A DNA stretch of 64,000 bases from Mastigamoeba balamuthi (taxonomy: Eukaryota; Evosea; Mastigamoebida; Mastigamoebidae): the NCBI GenBank assembly GCA_902651635.1, contig CACRSC010000024.1, forward strand, positions 196,275-260,274, read 5' to 3'. Made by a program: the position numbers and the translations under genes. Position 1 is the first letter of the stretch. Each line of letters opens with the position of its first letter. Of the stretch, positions 1 through 10,064 are shown piece after piece. Below the pieces are notes generated by a model that saw nothing but the letters and a program-made list of their open reading frames with translations, was not told where the DNA came from and did no database searches.

Positions 1-90
1 GCCACCTTCGACACGGCCAGCGCCGCTGGAGCATCGGCCGTGCCCGCTGCTCTGCTGGCCGCTGCCGCCGTGTGGGCGTCGCTCGCCTGA
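1..90 (+). CDS. C-terminal tail of a gene entering from the left edge, probably membrane or GPI-anchored
   Basis: The first 29 codons are open in frame 1 and stop at TGA (88-90). They encode a small-residue segment (Ala/Ser/Gly) followed by a hydrophobic Ala/Leu/Val-rich stretch that runs almost to the stop. That layout resembles a GPI-anchor signal or a C-terminal membrane helix: small residues, then a hydrophobic tail, with no charged cytoplasmic end. The family cannot be judged from this fragment. The 390 bases that follow, up to the RIOK3 stop codon, show no convincing gene. Confidence 0.45.
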   Translation, partial: ATFDTASAAGASAVPAALLAAAAVWASLA

Positions 91-478
91 GGAGTCCGCG
101 TGGCCCACCCGACAAACACCCCCGACAGCACACACGAGAGAGAAACTGGATGATGTTAAGTGCCTCGCAAGTCAAGCTGTGTGCCCTCAGGCTCCGGTTC
201 TGGGATTCTGGCACCGACGTTGACTGTGTCCTGAAAGAAGCATGAGTGCACACCGCTCTCTGGTCGCACAGCCGAGCAGTCGTGCCAGCATCTGCTTTGC
301 CTGAATGCCGCCCTTAGCCACCCCCTTCCCTCGGACAGCCACACTAGAGGCGCCTTTGCCGAGACTGCTTGAGCTTAGCCGCGCGCTGTCCCACCCCCTA
401 AGCCCAGGCGAGCTATTGGCGCTGTAGCTGAGGCTCTGTTGCTATTTACCAGCCGCCGGCATCGCGGGAGAGCGCTCC

Positions 479-3032
479 TCACCACTTGACCACGTCGCCG
501 GGCTCCTCGTCGCCCTCCTCCTGCTCCTGCTCCTCCTCGGGCTGCTCGGGGGCCTCGGGGGCGCCGACGGGGCGGAGGCCGACGACGGTGAGGTGCGAGA
601 GGCAGTCGGGGTCGCCGTGGGCGACGCCCTCGGCAAAGGCGACGGGGTCGCGGACGTCGCGCATGACGCGGGGCATGTAGGAGCCCATCAGCGCCTCCTC
701 CTCCAGCTCGGCGTCCTCCTCGCTCTCCGCGGGCCCCGCGCTCGCCAGCAGCGCCGCCAGCCTGCGGCCCTCGTCGCCGCCCTGCGCCATCGTCGGGTCG
801 CACGCGTACTCGAACAGCGTGCGCGCGGGCAGCGTCGCGGCGGCCCCGAGGCGCCTGCGGAAGAACGCGCTGAGGTTGCGGCAGTCGCGGCGCAGGAAGA
901 GCGTCGCGTTGGGGTGGTCCGTCGAGACGGCCTGCGCCACGTCGATGGCCCACACGTGCGACGCGTGCCAGAGCAGGTTGTACTCGCTCAGGTCCGCGTG
1001 CACGAGGCTGCAGCGCTGGTAGAGCTCGCGGACCAGCTGCGCGCACTCGGCGTAGGCCGCGCGCCACTCGGCCTCGCTCAGGCGCGCGTCGCGCAGCATC
1101 GGCGCCGCGACGCCCCCGCTGCCCAGGAACTCCATCACCAGCACGTGGCCGTACAGCCCCACCGGCCGCGGGCACCGTATGCCGTGCTTGTGCATCCTGC
1201 AAGCGCCGGGACAGGGGGCCGCGAGTCAATTGGTTGCTGCACACAAAGTCGCTCGACAGCAAAGAGAAGCTTGTGCTTGCTGTCTCTCTGGAAAAGAGAT
1301 GGAAAAAACGGATAGTGATGTCACAATGACGCGATTGTCGCCTGGGCGTTGGCGTCGGTGGTGACAAAAGCTGGATTCTGAATTTGATTGAATTGCACAG
1401 GTAAACGAACAACGGGGGGGAAGCACGACGCACCAAACGAAAAAATGCACATCTGACGTCGTATAACGTCATCACTCACCGGAGGCAGAAAGAGGCCGCA
1501 CAACTATGCAGAAGAGGGAAGCAGAGAAGAGCAGGGCAGAAGGCGGATAAAAAAAAGAGGGGCGCGCAATCAATTGAAACGGGGGCGCGGGCGCACTTGG
1601 CGAGGTTGCGGAGCTCCTTCTGGGCCCAGAGCTGGATGCACTTGCGCGGGTGCAGGCGGGCCTTGTCGTACTGGACGAGGAAGTCGCCGCTGATGTAGAC
1701 GTCCCTGTGGCGGAACTCGTTCATCGTCTTGAAGACCTTGACGGCGCACTCGCCAAAGCCCTCGCAGAGCGGCCGCCCGCTCTCGCGCGAGGCCGCGGGG
1801 CCGCTGGCCGCGTGGTAGACGTTGGCCTCCTTGCCCGAGCTCACGACGCCGCCGAGGTCCGCGATGACGCCCGCGTTGAGCAGCCCCAGCAGCGTGATCC
1901 GCGTGCTCGCGTCGAGCACCGCGTCGCTGCGGGCCGCGTCCGAGGCCTCCTTGCGCCGCACGCGCGTCGTCTCGTCGCGCCGCGCGTGCTCGCGCAGCAG
2001 GTTGTACCCGCCCTTGGCCGGCAGCGCCACGTCGCTCACGTCCCCGCACTCGGCCGCGAACCGCTCGATGCGCTCCGCGTTGCGCTTGGCGCACAGCTCG
2101 GGGTCGTGCTTGGTCGGCTGCTGCTGCTGCTGGCGGCCCGAGGCGGGGGCGCTCTGCTCCTTCGTCGGTTCCGCGCGTATCTTCGCGCGCGCAGCAGAGC
2201 GACATACGTATGTGAGCGGTGCGCGGTGCGGGGAGTATAAGGCGGGGTCCCGGGTTCGAACCCCGGGGGCTGCATTATTTCCGGGGCACCTTGTGGCGGG
2301 CCATGGCCCTCGAGACCGACTTGGCGATGGTGGCGTCGTGGGCGCCCGACATCTGCTCCTGCTTCTGCTGCTGCGTGCGCGTGTCCGGCGCCGCGCCGCC
2401 GTCTGTCAGCGCCTCTGCGTCGAGCTGCGCCTGCAGCTGCAGCGCAAACGCGTAGTCCTCGTCGACGCTCGCCGCCCCTACGGCCTCCGGGGCTGCCGGC
2501 GCCTCCGCGACCTCTGCCGGCGCCTCGGCCGGGGCCTGTGCGTGGGGGAGACACTCAGCGCGCGGGGAGAACACTGGGCGTTGGGGGCGACGCAACGGGC
2601 ACGCCGGCGACCTCGGCGTCGAGCTGCGCCTGCAGCTGCAGCGCGTACGCGTAGTCGTCGTCCTCCGTGCTCGCCTCCTCCTCCTGCGTCCGCCGACACC
2701 CGTATCAGCGCCCCGATATCCCCCGCCCGGCGGATCGATTCCCGGCGCCTCCGGAATTCTTCTCTCCGCACCTGCGCGCCCTCCGGGCTCCGCGCGGGCC
2801 CCGCGCCGCTGGTGCCGTCCGCCCCTGCCAGGGCGCGTGCCAGGGACTCGTCGTCGACGCCGGCGGGGGCCTGGGTGGCGGCCGGGAGGCCCGCGAGGAG
2901 CTCTTCTCTGCGCTGCTCTCTGCGCGCGAGCTCCTCGTCCATGATCGACGCCAGCGAGGCAGCCGCGGGCGGGGGCGTCGAGGTGGGCGTCGCCCACGCG
3001 CGCCGGGTGGTGGTGGCCGTGCCGCTGCTCAT
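479..3032 (-). CDS. RIOK3: RIO3-type atypical protein kinase (RIOK3), 5 exons
   Basis: Atypical Ser/Thr kinase. Human RIOK3 acts in 40S pre-ribosome maturation and innate signalling. Model exons: 3032-2772, 2683-2612, 2535-2290, 2153-1597 and 1196-479, about 617 aa, in frame at every junction. The start of exon 4 is the least certain. The N-terminal part has the family's SLA-x-IM-x-E-x-LA motif and two DDYA/EDYAxALQLQAQLDAE-type repeats. A TKHDPELCAKRNAER segment then matches the RIOK3 linker. The kinase core shows the P-loop VSSGKEANVYHA, the lysine in AVKVFK, the catalytic loop LVHADLSEYNLLW and the metal-binding IDVAQAV. The tail is acidic. RIOK3 is preferred over RIO1 because of the TKHD linker, the NEF-x-x-RD-x-Y segment and NLAKMHKHGIRCP at the exon 4/5 junction. 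The long fourth intron (1197-1596) carries the TCAATTGATT element. It diverges from the TM2 gene. Confidence 0.9.
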
Positions 3033-3099
3033 CTGGTGGCGCTGCTCTGCTGTGCAATTGAGTTGTGCGCACTGCTCTGCCGTCACTATGACAGAGGGG

Positions 3100-3325
3100 C
3101 TGAAGATCCCCGTATCTTCTCGCGCGGTGGAATAATCGAATGATATCTCGGGCGCAGATCTATGCTCATTTTGCTCATATATCGGAAGGTCGGAGGAGGG
3201 AAGACCAGAGATCGCAGCTTCCGCTCATCTGTGCCTCATCTGCACAGCACGATTGGGCTGCAAGGCGATGGTTGAGGAGGCGAAGATCCCCATATCTTCA
3301 AGTCCGCAGTCGAAAAATATCTTGG
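3100..3325. promoter_or_regulatory. Divergent RIOK3/TM2 promoter region with a duplicated GAAGAT...ATCTTC hairpin
   Basis: The 399 bases between the RIOK3 start (3032) and the TM2 start (3432) hold two related blocks about 185 bp apart. Each starts with an imperfect palindrome, GAAGATCCCCRTATCTTC, at 3102-3119 and 3286-3303. Each is followed by an A/T-rich GATATCT or AATATCTT box, a CAGATCTATG or CAGAGATCCG segment and an ATATCGGAA or TTATCGGAA box. Similar GATAT-rich palindromes occur upstream of several other genes here. A promoter or transcription-factor role is inferred from position only. Confidence 0.4.
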
Positions 3326-3431
3326 GGGTGCAGAGATCCGTACGCTCTCTTTCCCGTTCAGTTTATCGGAACGTCAGCGGCTGTCAGGCAGGCCACGAGG
3401 TCACAGCGCATCCCGGACAGCAGAGCGAGCG

Positions 3432-3887
3432 ATGGCCTACGATCTGTGCACGGCGTACGTGCTCTGGGGCGTCGGGGCGTGCGGCGCCTGCGGCTTCCAG
3501 CGCTGCTACATCGGCGAGTCCTGCATGGGCGCCCTCTACTTCCTCACCGGCGGCCTCTGCGGCATCGGCGCCCTCGTCGACCTCTGCCTCCTGCCGGGCG
3601 CCGTCGAGCGCGCCAACGCCCGCCTGCGCCCCGCCACGGTCGTCGTCAACAACGCAGCGCCCGCGTCTTCGGCCCCCGTGTCCATCACCATGACCAACGT
3701 CTACGCTGCGCCCCCGCAGGCCCCGCAGCAGCCCGTCTACGTGCAGCAGCCTGTCGTGCAGCCGATGTACGTGCAGCAGCCTGTCGTGCAGCCCGTCTAC
3801 GTGCAGCAGCCGCAGCCCGTCTACGCCGCCCCCGTGCCGCCCCAGGGGGCCATGATGCCCCCGGCGTACGGCAGCAGGCCCTGCTGA
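3432..3887 (+). CDS. TM2-domain membrane protein with a Pro/Gln repeat tail
   Basis: Single-exon 151-aa protein. Residues 1-55 form a TM2 domain: two hydrophobic helices flank a short turn with the family's F-x-R-C-Y-I-G and G-x-LYFLTGG-x-CGIG-x-LVDL features. TM2 proteins are small two-helix membrane proteins found from bacteria to humans, and their biochemical role is poorly known. The C-terminal half is a low-complexity tail of repeated QQPVYVQQPVVQP units, which are also repeated at the DNA level (3720-3830). It ends in Arg-Pro-Cys, with no clear prenylation box. It shares an upstream region with RIOK3. Its last ~50 bases and 3' flank are duplicated in inverted orientation at 17640-17800. 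Confidence 0.8.
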   Translation: MAYDLCTAYVLWGVGACGACGFQRCYIGESCMGALYFLTGGLCGIGALVDLCLLPGAVERANARLRPATVVVNNAAPASSAPVSITMTNVYAAPPQAPQQPVYVQQPVVQPMYVQQPVVQPVYVQQPQPVYAAPVPPQGAMMPPAYGSRPC

Positions 3888-5390
3888 GCCCGCTGGGCGC
3901 TCCCCAGTGCCGAGCAGGCCGCGCATCGGCGCGTGAGAGGCCGCAAGTGCGCACCCGCCGGGTGCGAAATTGTGGGAACTGAACAAAGAAACCCCAAGTC
4001 CAGTCAACCACACAGGCGCTCGTGCTCTACGCCAACTGCAGAGATCGCACCTGCGGGACTCCGCGACAGACACCACGTGGGCGACCGTTTGATGCCTGCA
4101 TGCGTTCAGCACCCCGGTGGACCGCCGTCTTCCGAGAATGGATAAAATACCGACCCAGCTGACAGCCAGCAGAGCAGCTCTGTCTCCGCACGCGTGGCGC
4201 TGCTGAGCGTCTCGCGGGTGCTGCTGTGCGTCCTCGACTCGTGCGTGCACTGCCCTCCGCTCCTCTGCAGCAGTGCTGCTTCGCCGCCGTCGTCGTGGGC
4301 CGCACGCCTGCTTGGCACGGCTCCCGCATGCGCAAGCACACTGCCGCCCCTGACTGGGCCTGGGGCACCGCCCAGCAGCGCCGCGGCGCAGCAGAGGAGC
4401 TCCCGACAACTCTCCGTCGTCGCCGGAGCTGTCCAAGCCGAACGAGGAGAGCGTTGTGCCGAGCCAGCTGCCCTGCCTCTGCGACAGCAGCGACACACAC
4501 GGGCGCACGCACACGCAGTGGCCGCCAGGGAGCCCTTCGGCGCTTACGATGCTGCGCAGCTCGCCCCCGCGCAGCCCCCAGGGTCCGCGTGTGCATTCCT
4601 CGCAGGCGATCGACAGCGAGCAGTGCAGCAGAGAGATCAAGCGGTGCTGCGCCATTGAATTCGACATCGACCATCTCTCTCGTGCGTTGCGCTGTCCCGC
4701 TGAGCGCTGCAGTCCGCAGAGCCCTTGCACAAGGCCCCGGCATGCACACCCCGCGTTCAGCGGACACCGCGGCGCTCTGCAGCGCACTGCGCATATTCGC
4801 GCGGGAAAAAAAGACCGCGAACCGCGGATCTTAATTTAAAAAACTTGTACGGAGGGCGCACTTGGATCAAGGCTCGCAGCACAAGCAAGTAAGGGGTCGG
4901 CGAGTGAGGACAGCACCCCACGTAAACCGGGAAAGGCTGCGTAGAGAAGAATCTGGGGTAGATACTTTTCAGGGCGACTGGTACGCTTCGTCACGGCTGA
5001 TTCACTACTTTATTGGCGGCGCCTACAGATGGAGCAGAGAGAGGAGCCTAAGACGTGCTATCAGCTCGAATTTTCTGTGCCCTTAGCTATCCGCCATCTC
5101 TACCGCGTCTCTCTGCTGCCTGTCCGAAGCCCTCTGGATTCTGTTTTGTGTCGGTCTGCCTGTGTCGCCTACTGCCTGCACTCTGAAGTCTGCCTGGGTG
5201 TATGTGCCTCTGAAAAAGGTTCCCTTCTGCCGAGAGTCTCGCCTTCGTGTCGTCTGCCGAATTATGTAGTGTTCTCGGTCTGCCCTCTGCAGAACGTCGT
5301 CTGCTGTCCTGTCTACCTCTTGTGTGCCCTCTGCTGTTACTCTGCGTCGTTGTATGTGCTATCTGCGTGAAATTCTCAACACAGAGACCC
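3888..5390. repeat. Segmental duplication block A (inverted relative to blocks B/C and D)
   Basis: From the TM2 stop to the hexamer array, this stretch is a diverged reverse-complement copy of 16050-17640, with further similarity to 56780-57900. Landmarks in block C order, read in reverse: the 3' flank of TM2, a damaged transporter fragment (4195-4450), the segment ending in TTTCCCGCGCGAA (about 4800-4825), GGATCAAGG (4863), and TGATTCACTACTTTATTGGCGCC-like sequence (about 5000-5025). No intact gene is visible. Open frames here are short and coincidental. Confidence 0.75.
4195..4450 (+). pseudogene. Degenerate copy of the C-terminal end of the MFS-like transporter
   Basis: The stretch reading GTGCTGCTGAGCGTCTCGC, and farther on the TGGCACGGCTCCC...GACTGGGCCT segment and the Ser/Pro/Glu-rich end, match the last exon of the transporter at 57851-60543 (there on the minus strand). 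About 200 internal bases are missing and the frame is broken. The same fragment recurs at 17085-17425. It has no start, no membrane domain and no likely product. Confidence 0.65.
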
Positions 5391-5870
5391 TTACAGTGCC
5401 ATTACAGTGTCAGTCTCTCTGTCAGTCTCAGTGTCAGTTTCAATGTCAGTTACAGTGTCAGTTTCAGTGCCAGTTACAGTCACAGTTTCAGTGCCAGTTT
5501 CAGTGTCAGTTTCAGTAACAGTTTCAGTCACAGTTTCAGTTTCAGTGCCAGTTTCAGTTACAGTGTCAGTCACAGTTGCAGTGTCAGTTTCAGTGCCAGT
5601 TTCAGTGCCAGTTTCAGTGCGAGTTTCAGTGTCAGTCTCAGTGTCAGTTTCAGTATCAGTTTCAGTGCCAGTTTCAGTAACAGTTTCATTGTCAGTTACA
5701 GTGCCAGTTACAGTCAGTGTCAGTCTCAGTGCCTGTACAGTAAAGTTTCAGTCTCAGATACAGTCTCAGTTTCAGTGTCAGTTCCTGTTTCAGTTACTGT
5801 TTCAGTCCCAGGTAGTCTCAGTTTCAGTGTCAGGTTTAGTGCCAGTCCAGTTTCAATTTAGTGCTGTTCC
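5391..5870. repeat. Degenerate hexamer array (CAGTNN)n, copy A
   Basis: About 75-80 tandem hexamers. The first four bases, CAGT, are nearly fixed; the last two vary among TT, GT, TA, GC, CA, CT and AA. Reverse-complement versions (ACTGNN)n lie at 14515-14745, 15780-16045 and 55830-56270. The array has few stop codons, so it gives spurious (Ser-Val)n frames on both strands. The right edge decays into unique sequence near 5870. Confidence 0.9.
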
Positions 5871-6296
5871 CCTGGGCTGTCTTCTAACGCTCGCGGTGGC
5901 TGCCGTCCGCTGCGTCAGTGCTGCTGTTCATCGGGATTATCTTCCTGAGCAATTCCCTCCCAGATTTCATACTCTCCCATATCCAAGCGATGGGGTACTC
6001 GTGACCACACGCCCCTTCCCAAGGCATAAAATAGTAATTTACCTTTCTCAGTCGGCACTACAATGCCAGCCTACCGCCTCTGTCGCCGCCCTCGGTTTCA
6101 CGCTCGACTGCAAGGTCCGAGCTCGCATTGGCGTACTGTACTGTCTTTGCACTGGACCACATTCCCAAGGACGCGGAGACGTCTCACCGCCGCCCTTTCT
6201 CAGGCGAAGGACCCCCACCACATCTTTGGCCGAGTCTTGGGGTAATTGCAATACTCGTATTGTGCAGAAGTGGTGGTGGTGGTGGTGGGAGTGGTG
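5871..6296. other. Intergenic stretch downstream of the 2H receptor
   Basis: No gene is recognised between the hexamer array and the receptor stop codon. It contains one short GTG microsatellite (about 6270-6290) immediately downstream of the receptor stop. Confidence 0.5.
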
Positions 6297-9200
6297 CTAG
6301 ACGGTGGAGTTGCATGATACATTAGCGGAGCGGTTGAGCAGCGAGGCGCGCATGCCCTCTGTGTCGTGGTCGAGCATGCTGGGCTGCTGCGAGGACGTCA
6401 GCTGCTCCCTGGGCTGCGGCAGCTCGCACCGCGTGATGACGTGCAGGAACCTGTTGCGCACGGACTTGACCGCCACAACGAAGATGAAGAAGTTCACGAG
6501 GCCCTGCAGCGCGTCCCCCGCGGTCACCATCCCGATGAAGAGCGACGAGCCCTGCAGCTGGTCGTAGAACGACCCGCCCTGCAGCTCCGCCGCGCGGTAG
6601 ATGACGTCGGGAGTGCGCAGGCAGACGAAGAACAGAGGGATCAGCAGCAGCTTGAGCTGCCACTCTGCCATCCCTTTGACACCCTGTGGTTTTTGAGGGG
6701 AGATCAGTTTTGTGAGTTGTATTCAGCAAAAGCAAAACTCTGGGTTTAAAGGCGAAGAGTAATTAGGTGAAAAATTAACCTTGCGAGACCCGAATTGTCT
6801 CTTGATGATTTGGAGGTCGATGATAGTGGTGATGTTGGACAGCGTGGTGATGCCCAGCGATGAGAAAAGGGGGACGTAGAAGCACCAGACGCGCCACGCT
6901 GTGATTCAGGACGAGGGCATTAGGAAGGAAATATGAGGCTGTGGACGGCGAGGGCTCAGGAGGCGCACAGGCTTTCGTCGAGGGAATAAAGCACCAGTGC
7001 AGACCGCTGCCAGGTCCTGCGGCGTGGAACGAGGCGACCAGAATGATTATCAGCAGCGGAATCCCGAACGACAAGATGCAGAAGAACCTGCGAAAAAACA
7101 AAGTCAACGCCGAGTACAACAAAAGGGAAAAAATACGGTATCAGAGTGTCGGCGTCGCAGAGCCACGAGCGCTTGGCGTTGCGGTAGAACGCGTGGACGT
7201 TCTTGACCGAGACGAGCACGTAGAGCGAGATGCTCGCGGTCCACAGGAACGTGGCGTTGGCGAAGAAGATGCCCACCAGCGACTGCACGTCGCACGCGAC
7301 CCCCGACCCCGATATGTCCAGCGGGAAGCAGAAGAACAGCGCCTGTCCGAGATCTGGGGGAGGCCTGCGGCGTGAGAAGTGCGCTCTCTGTGTGGGAGAT
7401 GGCTTGGAGTTCGCACCAGAGAGGCTGAGCAGAGTGATGAGCAGCCTGGGCTTGGAGCGCAGGTCCTTGAACAGCGCGAAGGACAGGATGACAATCATCG
7501 ACCCGATGGCGCTCAGGATGCCTGCCGTCAGCCCCACGCTGAATACCACGTCCTCCAAGCTGCGACAAATTCGTGGTTAGACTGGAATCCTAAATACAAA
7601 TCAACTAATTTGTGTAGAAAGTAATTTAGACTGTTGAATTCCTTGTGAGCTAGGAGACTGTAAGGCTGCTGGGGGTGAGCGGAACAGCGAGGGGGGAGGC
7701 GGACCTGTCATCCTTGCGGACGAGCTTGTAGGAGGCGATGTCCTTGCCCACGGGGACAGTGCCGTGGATGCTCACGGGCCCGATTCCGATCGCCACCGCG
7801 AGGTCCTTCGCGCGCACGTACGGGTCGTCCAGCAGCGCAGTCATGTTGTCCACCTCGTCCCACGCCACCGTGATGCTGTGTGGTCCACACGATGTGTCTA
7901 AGTCGCGAGAACCAGAAGGAATAAAGAAAACAGCTCATCACTCTGTCAGCACACCCAGAAACGCTGCGGCTGCGCTGCCACTGGCTCTATTAGCACGGCA
8001 GCACTAGCAGACTCGGGCTGCCCTGCTGGCGCGGGCCGAGGATCGTTTGGCGCGTCGGAATTTGGGCGGAGAGGCAATTTTTGCGCACAAAACAAAAAAT
8101 CAATTGAAACAGGGGAGAGACAACACAGAGGGGGCGCAGAGGGGGCGCAACTGGGGGGCGTAGGTGCCGAAGACGGTGGGGCTGCCCCAGCGCTGGAACA
8201 TCTCCTCGAGCTGCTTGCGGTCGGGGTGGCCGCGGACCCAGTCGGGCAGGGGCTGCGACCTGTTGTGCCACGGGGCCGCCGCCTCGACGACGCTGTCCGC
8301 GAGGTCCTGCAGGCAGATCGTCGCCGCCACGCCCACCGCCAGGTACCGGCCCCAGATCACCGGCTCCTGCAGCACCATCTCGCACGCCCGCATCCGCGGC
8401 ACGAGGTCCTTGACGCTGCAGTTGCAGTTGCCTCGGGGGGTCAGTTTGCGTGTGCCCGGCTGCCGTTCTGCAGCATTTCCGAGATTTATTCAGATCTGGA
8501 AACAAAGCATGGGGAGTGGGCCCCCGCTGAGGGCTGGGGACCGGAGGAGAGAACGGGCGCGGTGCAGGCGGGAGAGGAGGAGGGGCTGCCGTAGCGGGGC
8601 TTTGCTAGCGGCGAGTTTGTTGAGAAGTTTGTTCTGTTCAAATCGGACCGATTCCGGTCTGTTGCCGCGGCACGCACACAGCCCGGCCCCCACGGGGACC
8701 CCGTTGCCGCGGCACCGGCGGGGAGGGCCAGCGCAGCCCCACGCCCCCCGGAAAGCGGCCGAGAGGCAAAGAAGAGGCGCCGATGACGGCAGAGCGAGAA
8801 AAGCTGCAGGAAAACAGAGCGGGGCAGAGGCTCCGGGGCCAACCCTCCCCCGGGGCCCTCCCGAGGCCCTCCCCCTCCCCCGTGCGCACGCGGCGATGAC
8901 GGCGCGCTCGGAGCCGTCGAGGAAGTCGGTCTGGTAGAGCGTCACGTGGGGCGCCGCCCAGCTGAACTGAATCTCGTTCGACGGGCACTGCCGCTGCGCC
9001 CGCGCGTTGAGCGCCACGACCTCGCGGGACACGCGCGATCCGACCTCCAGGTGTATGTCGTAGACCGCCTGCGCGGGCCCCGCGTCAGCCGCGCGCGCTG
9101 GGCCCGCGATACGAAAGGGCCGCCGGAGCTCCCGGGGGGCGAGAAAAAAAAAGGAGAAGAGCAGAGAAGCAGAGAGCGCTGCGCTGCTGCGGTGGAAAAC

Positions 9201-9301
9201 CGGAAAACCGAGCGAAAAGCGGCAATGCAAACGGCGGGGGGACGGCGCACGGCCTGCGAGAGGGCGAGCAGGGCCACGAGAGCGAGCGCCGGGCGGCCCA
9301 T
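6297..9301 (-). CDS. Secreted 2H-phosphodiesterase domain fused to a cAR-like seven-transmembrane receptor, 9 exons
   Basis: Exons: 9301-9251, 9068-8890, 8415-8152, 7875-7705, 7559-7417, 7353-7137, 7087-7005, 6898-6780 and 6683-6297. They total 1614 nt (537 aa), in frame at all eight junctions. Residues 1-17 are a signal peptide. Residues 18-220 are a 2H phosphodiesterase domain with both catalytic HxTx motifs (H58-V-T-L and H165-I-T-V) and N-glycosylation sequons NRS and NMT. From about residue 226 come seven hydrophobic helices, with an LSLSDLGQ motif in helix 2 and a C-terminal tail rich in Ser and Gln. The helices best resemble the Dictyostelium cAMP-receptor/Crl group. 2H enzymes act on 2',3'-cyclic or 2'-5' phosphodiesters. 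An extracellular nucleotide-processing or nucleotide-sensing receptor is therefore inferred. Exon 4 joins exon 5 through a DD-S-LEDVV junction, which is the point to verify with cDNA. The third intron carries TCAATTGATTT. Confidence 0.8.
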
Positions 9302-10064
9302 GGGGTGCGGGTGGGCGTCAGCTGTTGTTTTTCTGGGGTGGGAAGATTTTGCTGCCCTGTGGAGCTGAGAATCCCCCAGTAGTGCCCCCCCGACAGCCGT
9401 GGAACAACACGATTGGCGGGAGCGTGCCCCTCCGTGCGACTCACACGAGGCGAGGGCGGGCCCTCAAAACCCCTGCAGTCACCCCCCACGTCGAGAAGCG
9501 GGGGCTCCAGCCCGAGAATCAGCATTGGTGGGCCACGGATTGGGACGAATCTCACAGAGTCGTTCCATTTCCGATGCAAATTGAACGGGGCACCCGGCTG
9601 TCTCCCTCCCCCTAACGACCGCATTGCAAAGTATGCGAGAGAAGAAGGTATGCCCTGTCTGGCCCGATCAGCTGCAACAACTGCGTCTACAAACTGAATT
9701 GTTGAATTGCGAACGGGCTAACATACAACCCTTCGGGATTGAATATTCTCTTTGAAATCAAATTCTGGGCAGTATGCTCGATAATGATACCATCACTATG
9801 ACGTCCTTTCGCACCAGTATGTAAGCTCAAACATATTTTCAAGTAGGGTGTTACAAAAAAAGAATTCATATTCATAAACCAATTGAGTACAGTGTAAACA
9901 AGTTCTTACGTTATCAGTGCACTGTCATCACGCACACCCAAATGATAGCTGCACCAACACTCGTGGAATGTAACAGAGGGCAAACAGCATAAAGCGTGCC
10001 GTGTGCATTCGACTGTGCTTTCCCCCAAACACACTCGCGAGGGACCGCCAAGCCCGCGCGCCTG
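9302..10064. other. Intergenic region upstream of the 2H receptor and downstream of SPG21
   Basis: 763 bases without a supportable gene. The part from 9620 to 9990 is clearly more AT-rich than its surroundings, with TATGACG, AATTGTTGAATTG and similar segments. The receptor promoter and the SPG21 3' end should lie here. No specific element could be assigned. Confidence 0.5.

Noticed and set aside
2244-2274. tRNA-like T-arm (GGGTTCGAACCC with a GC-rich stem) in RIOK3 intron 3
   Set aside because: The B-box-like arm is perfect, but no matching acceptor strand, D-arm or anticodon arm could be folded upstream on either strand. The motif is itself a palindrome in GC-rich DNA. At most a tRNA-derived fragment.
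2275-3032. A separate gene ending in HKVPRK at 2275
   Set aside because: The stop is reached only by reading past a good donor (CACAAG|GTGCCC). The upstream exons match the N-terminal part of RIOK3, and the next exon resumes with the RIOK3-specific TKHD linker in frame.
5247-6300. Long open frames coding (Ser-Val)n or (Ser-Phe)n proteins, also at 14416-14826, 15684-16568 and 55561-56451
   Set aside because: They are readings of the ACTGNN/CAGTNN array, which happens to lack stops in several frames on both strands. No conserved start, domain or splice context.
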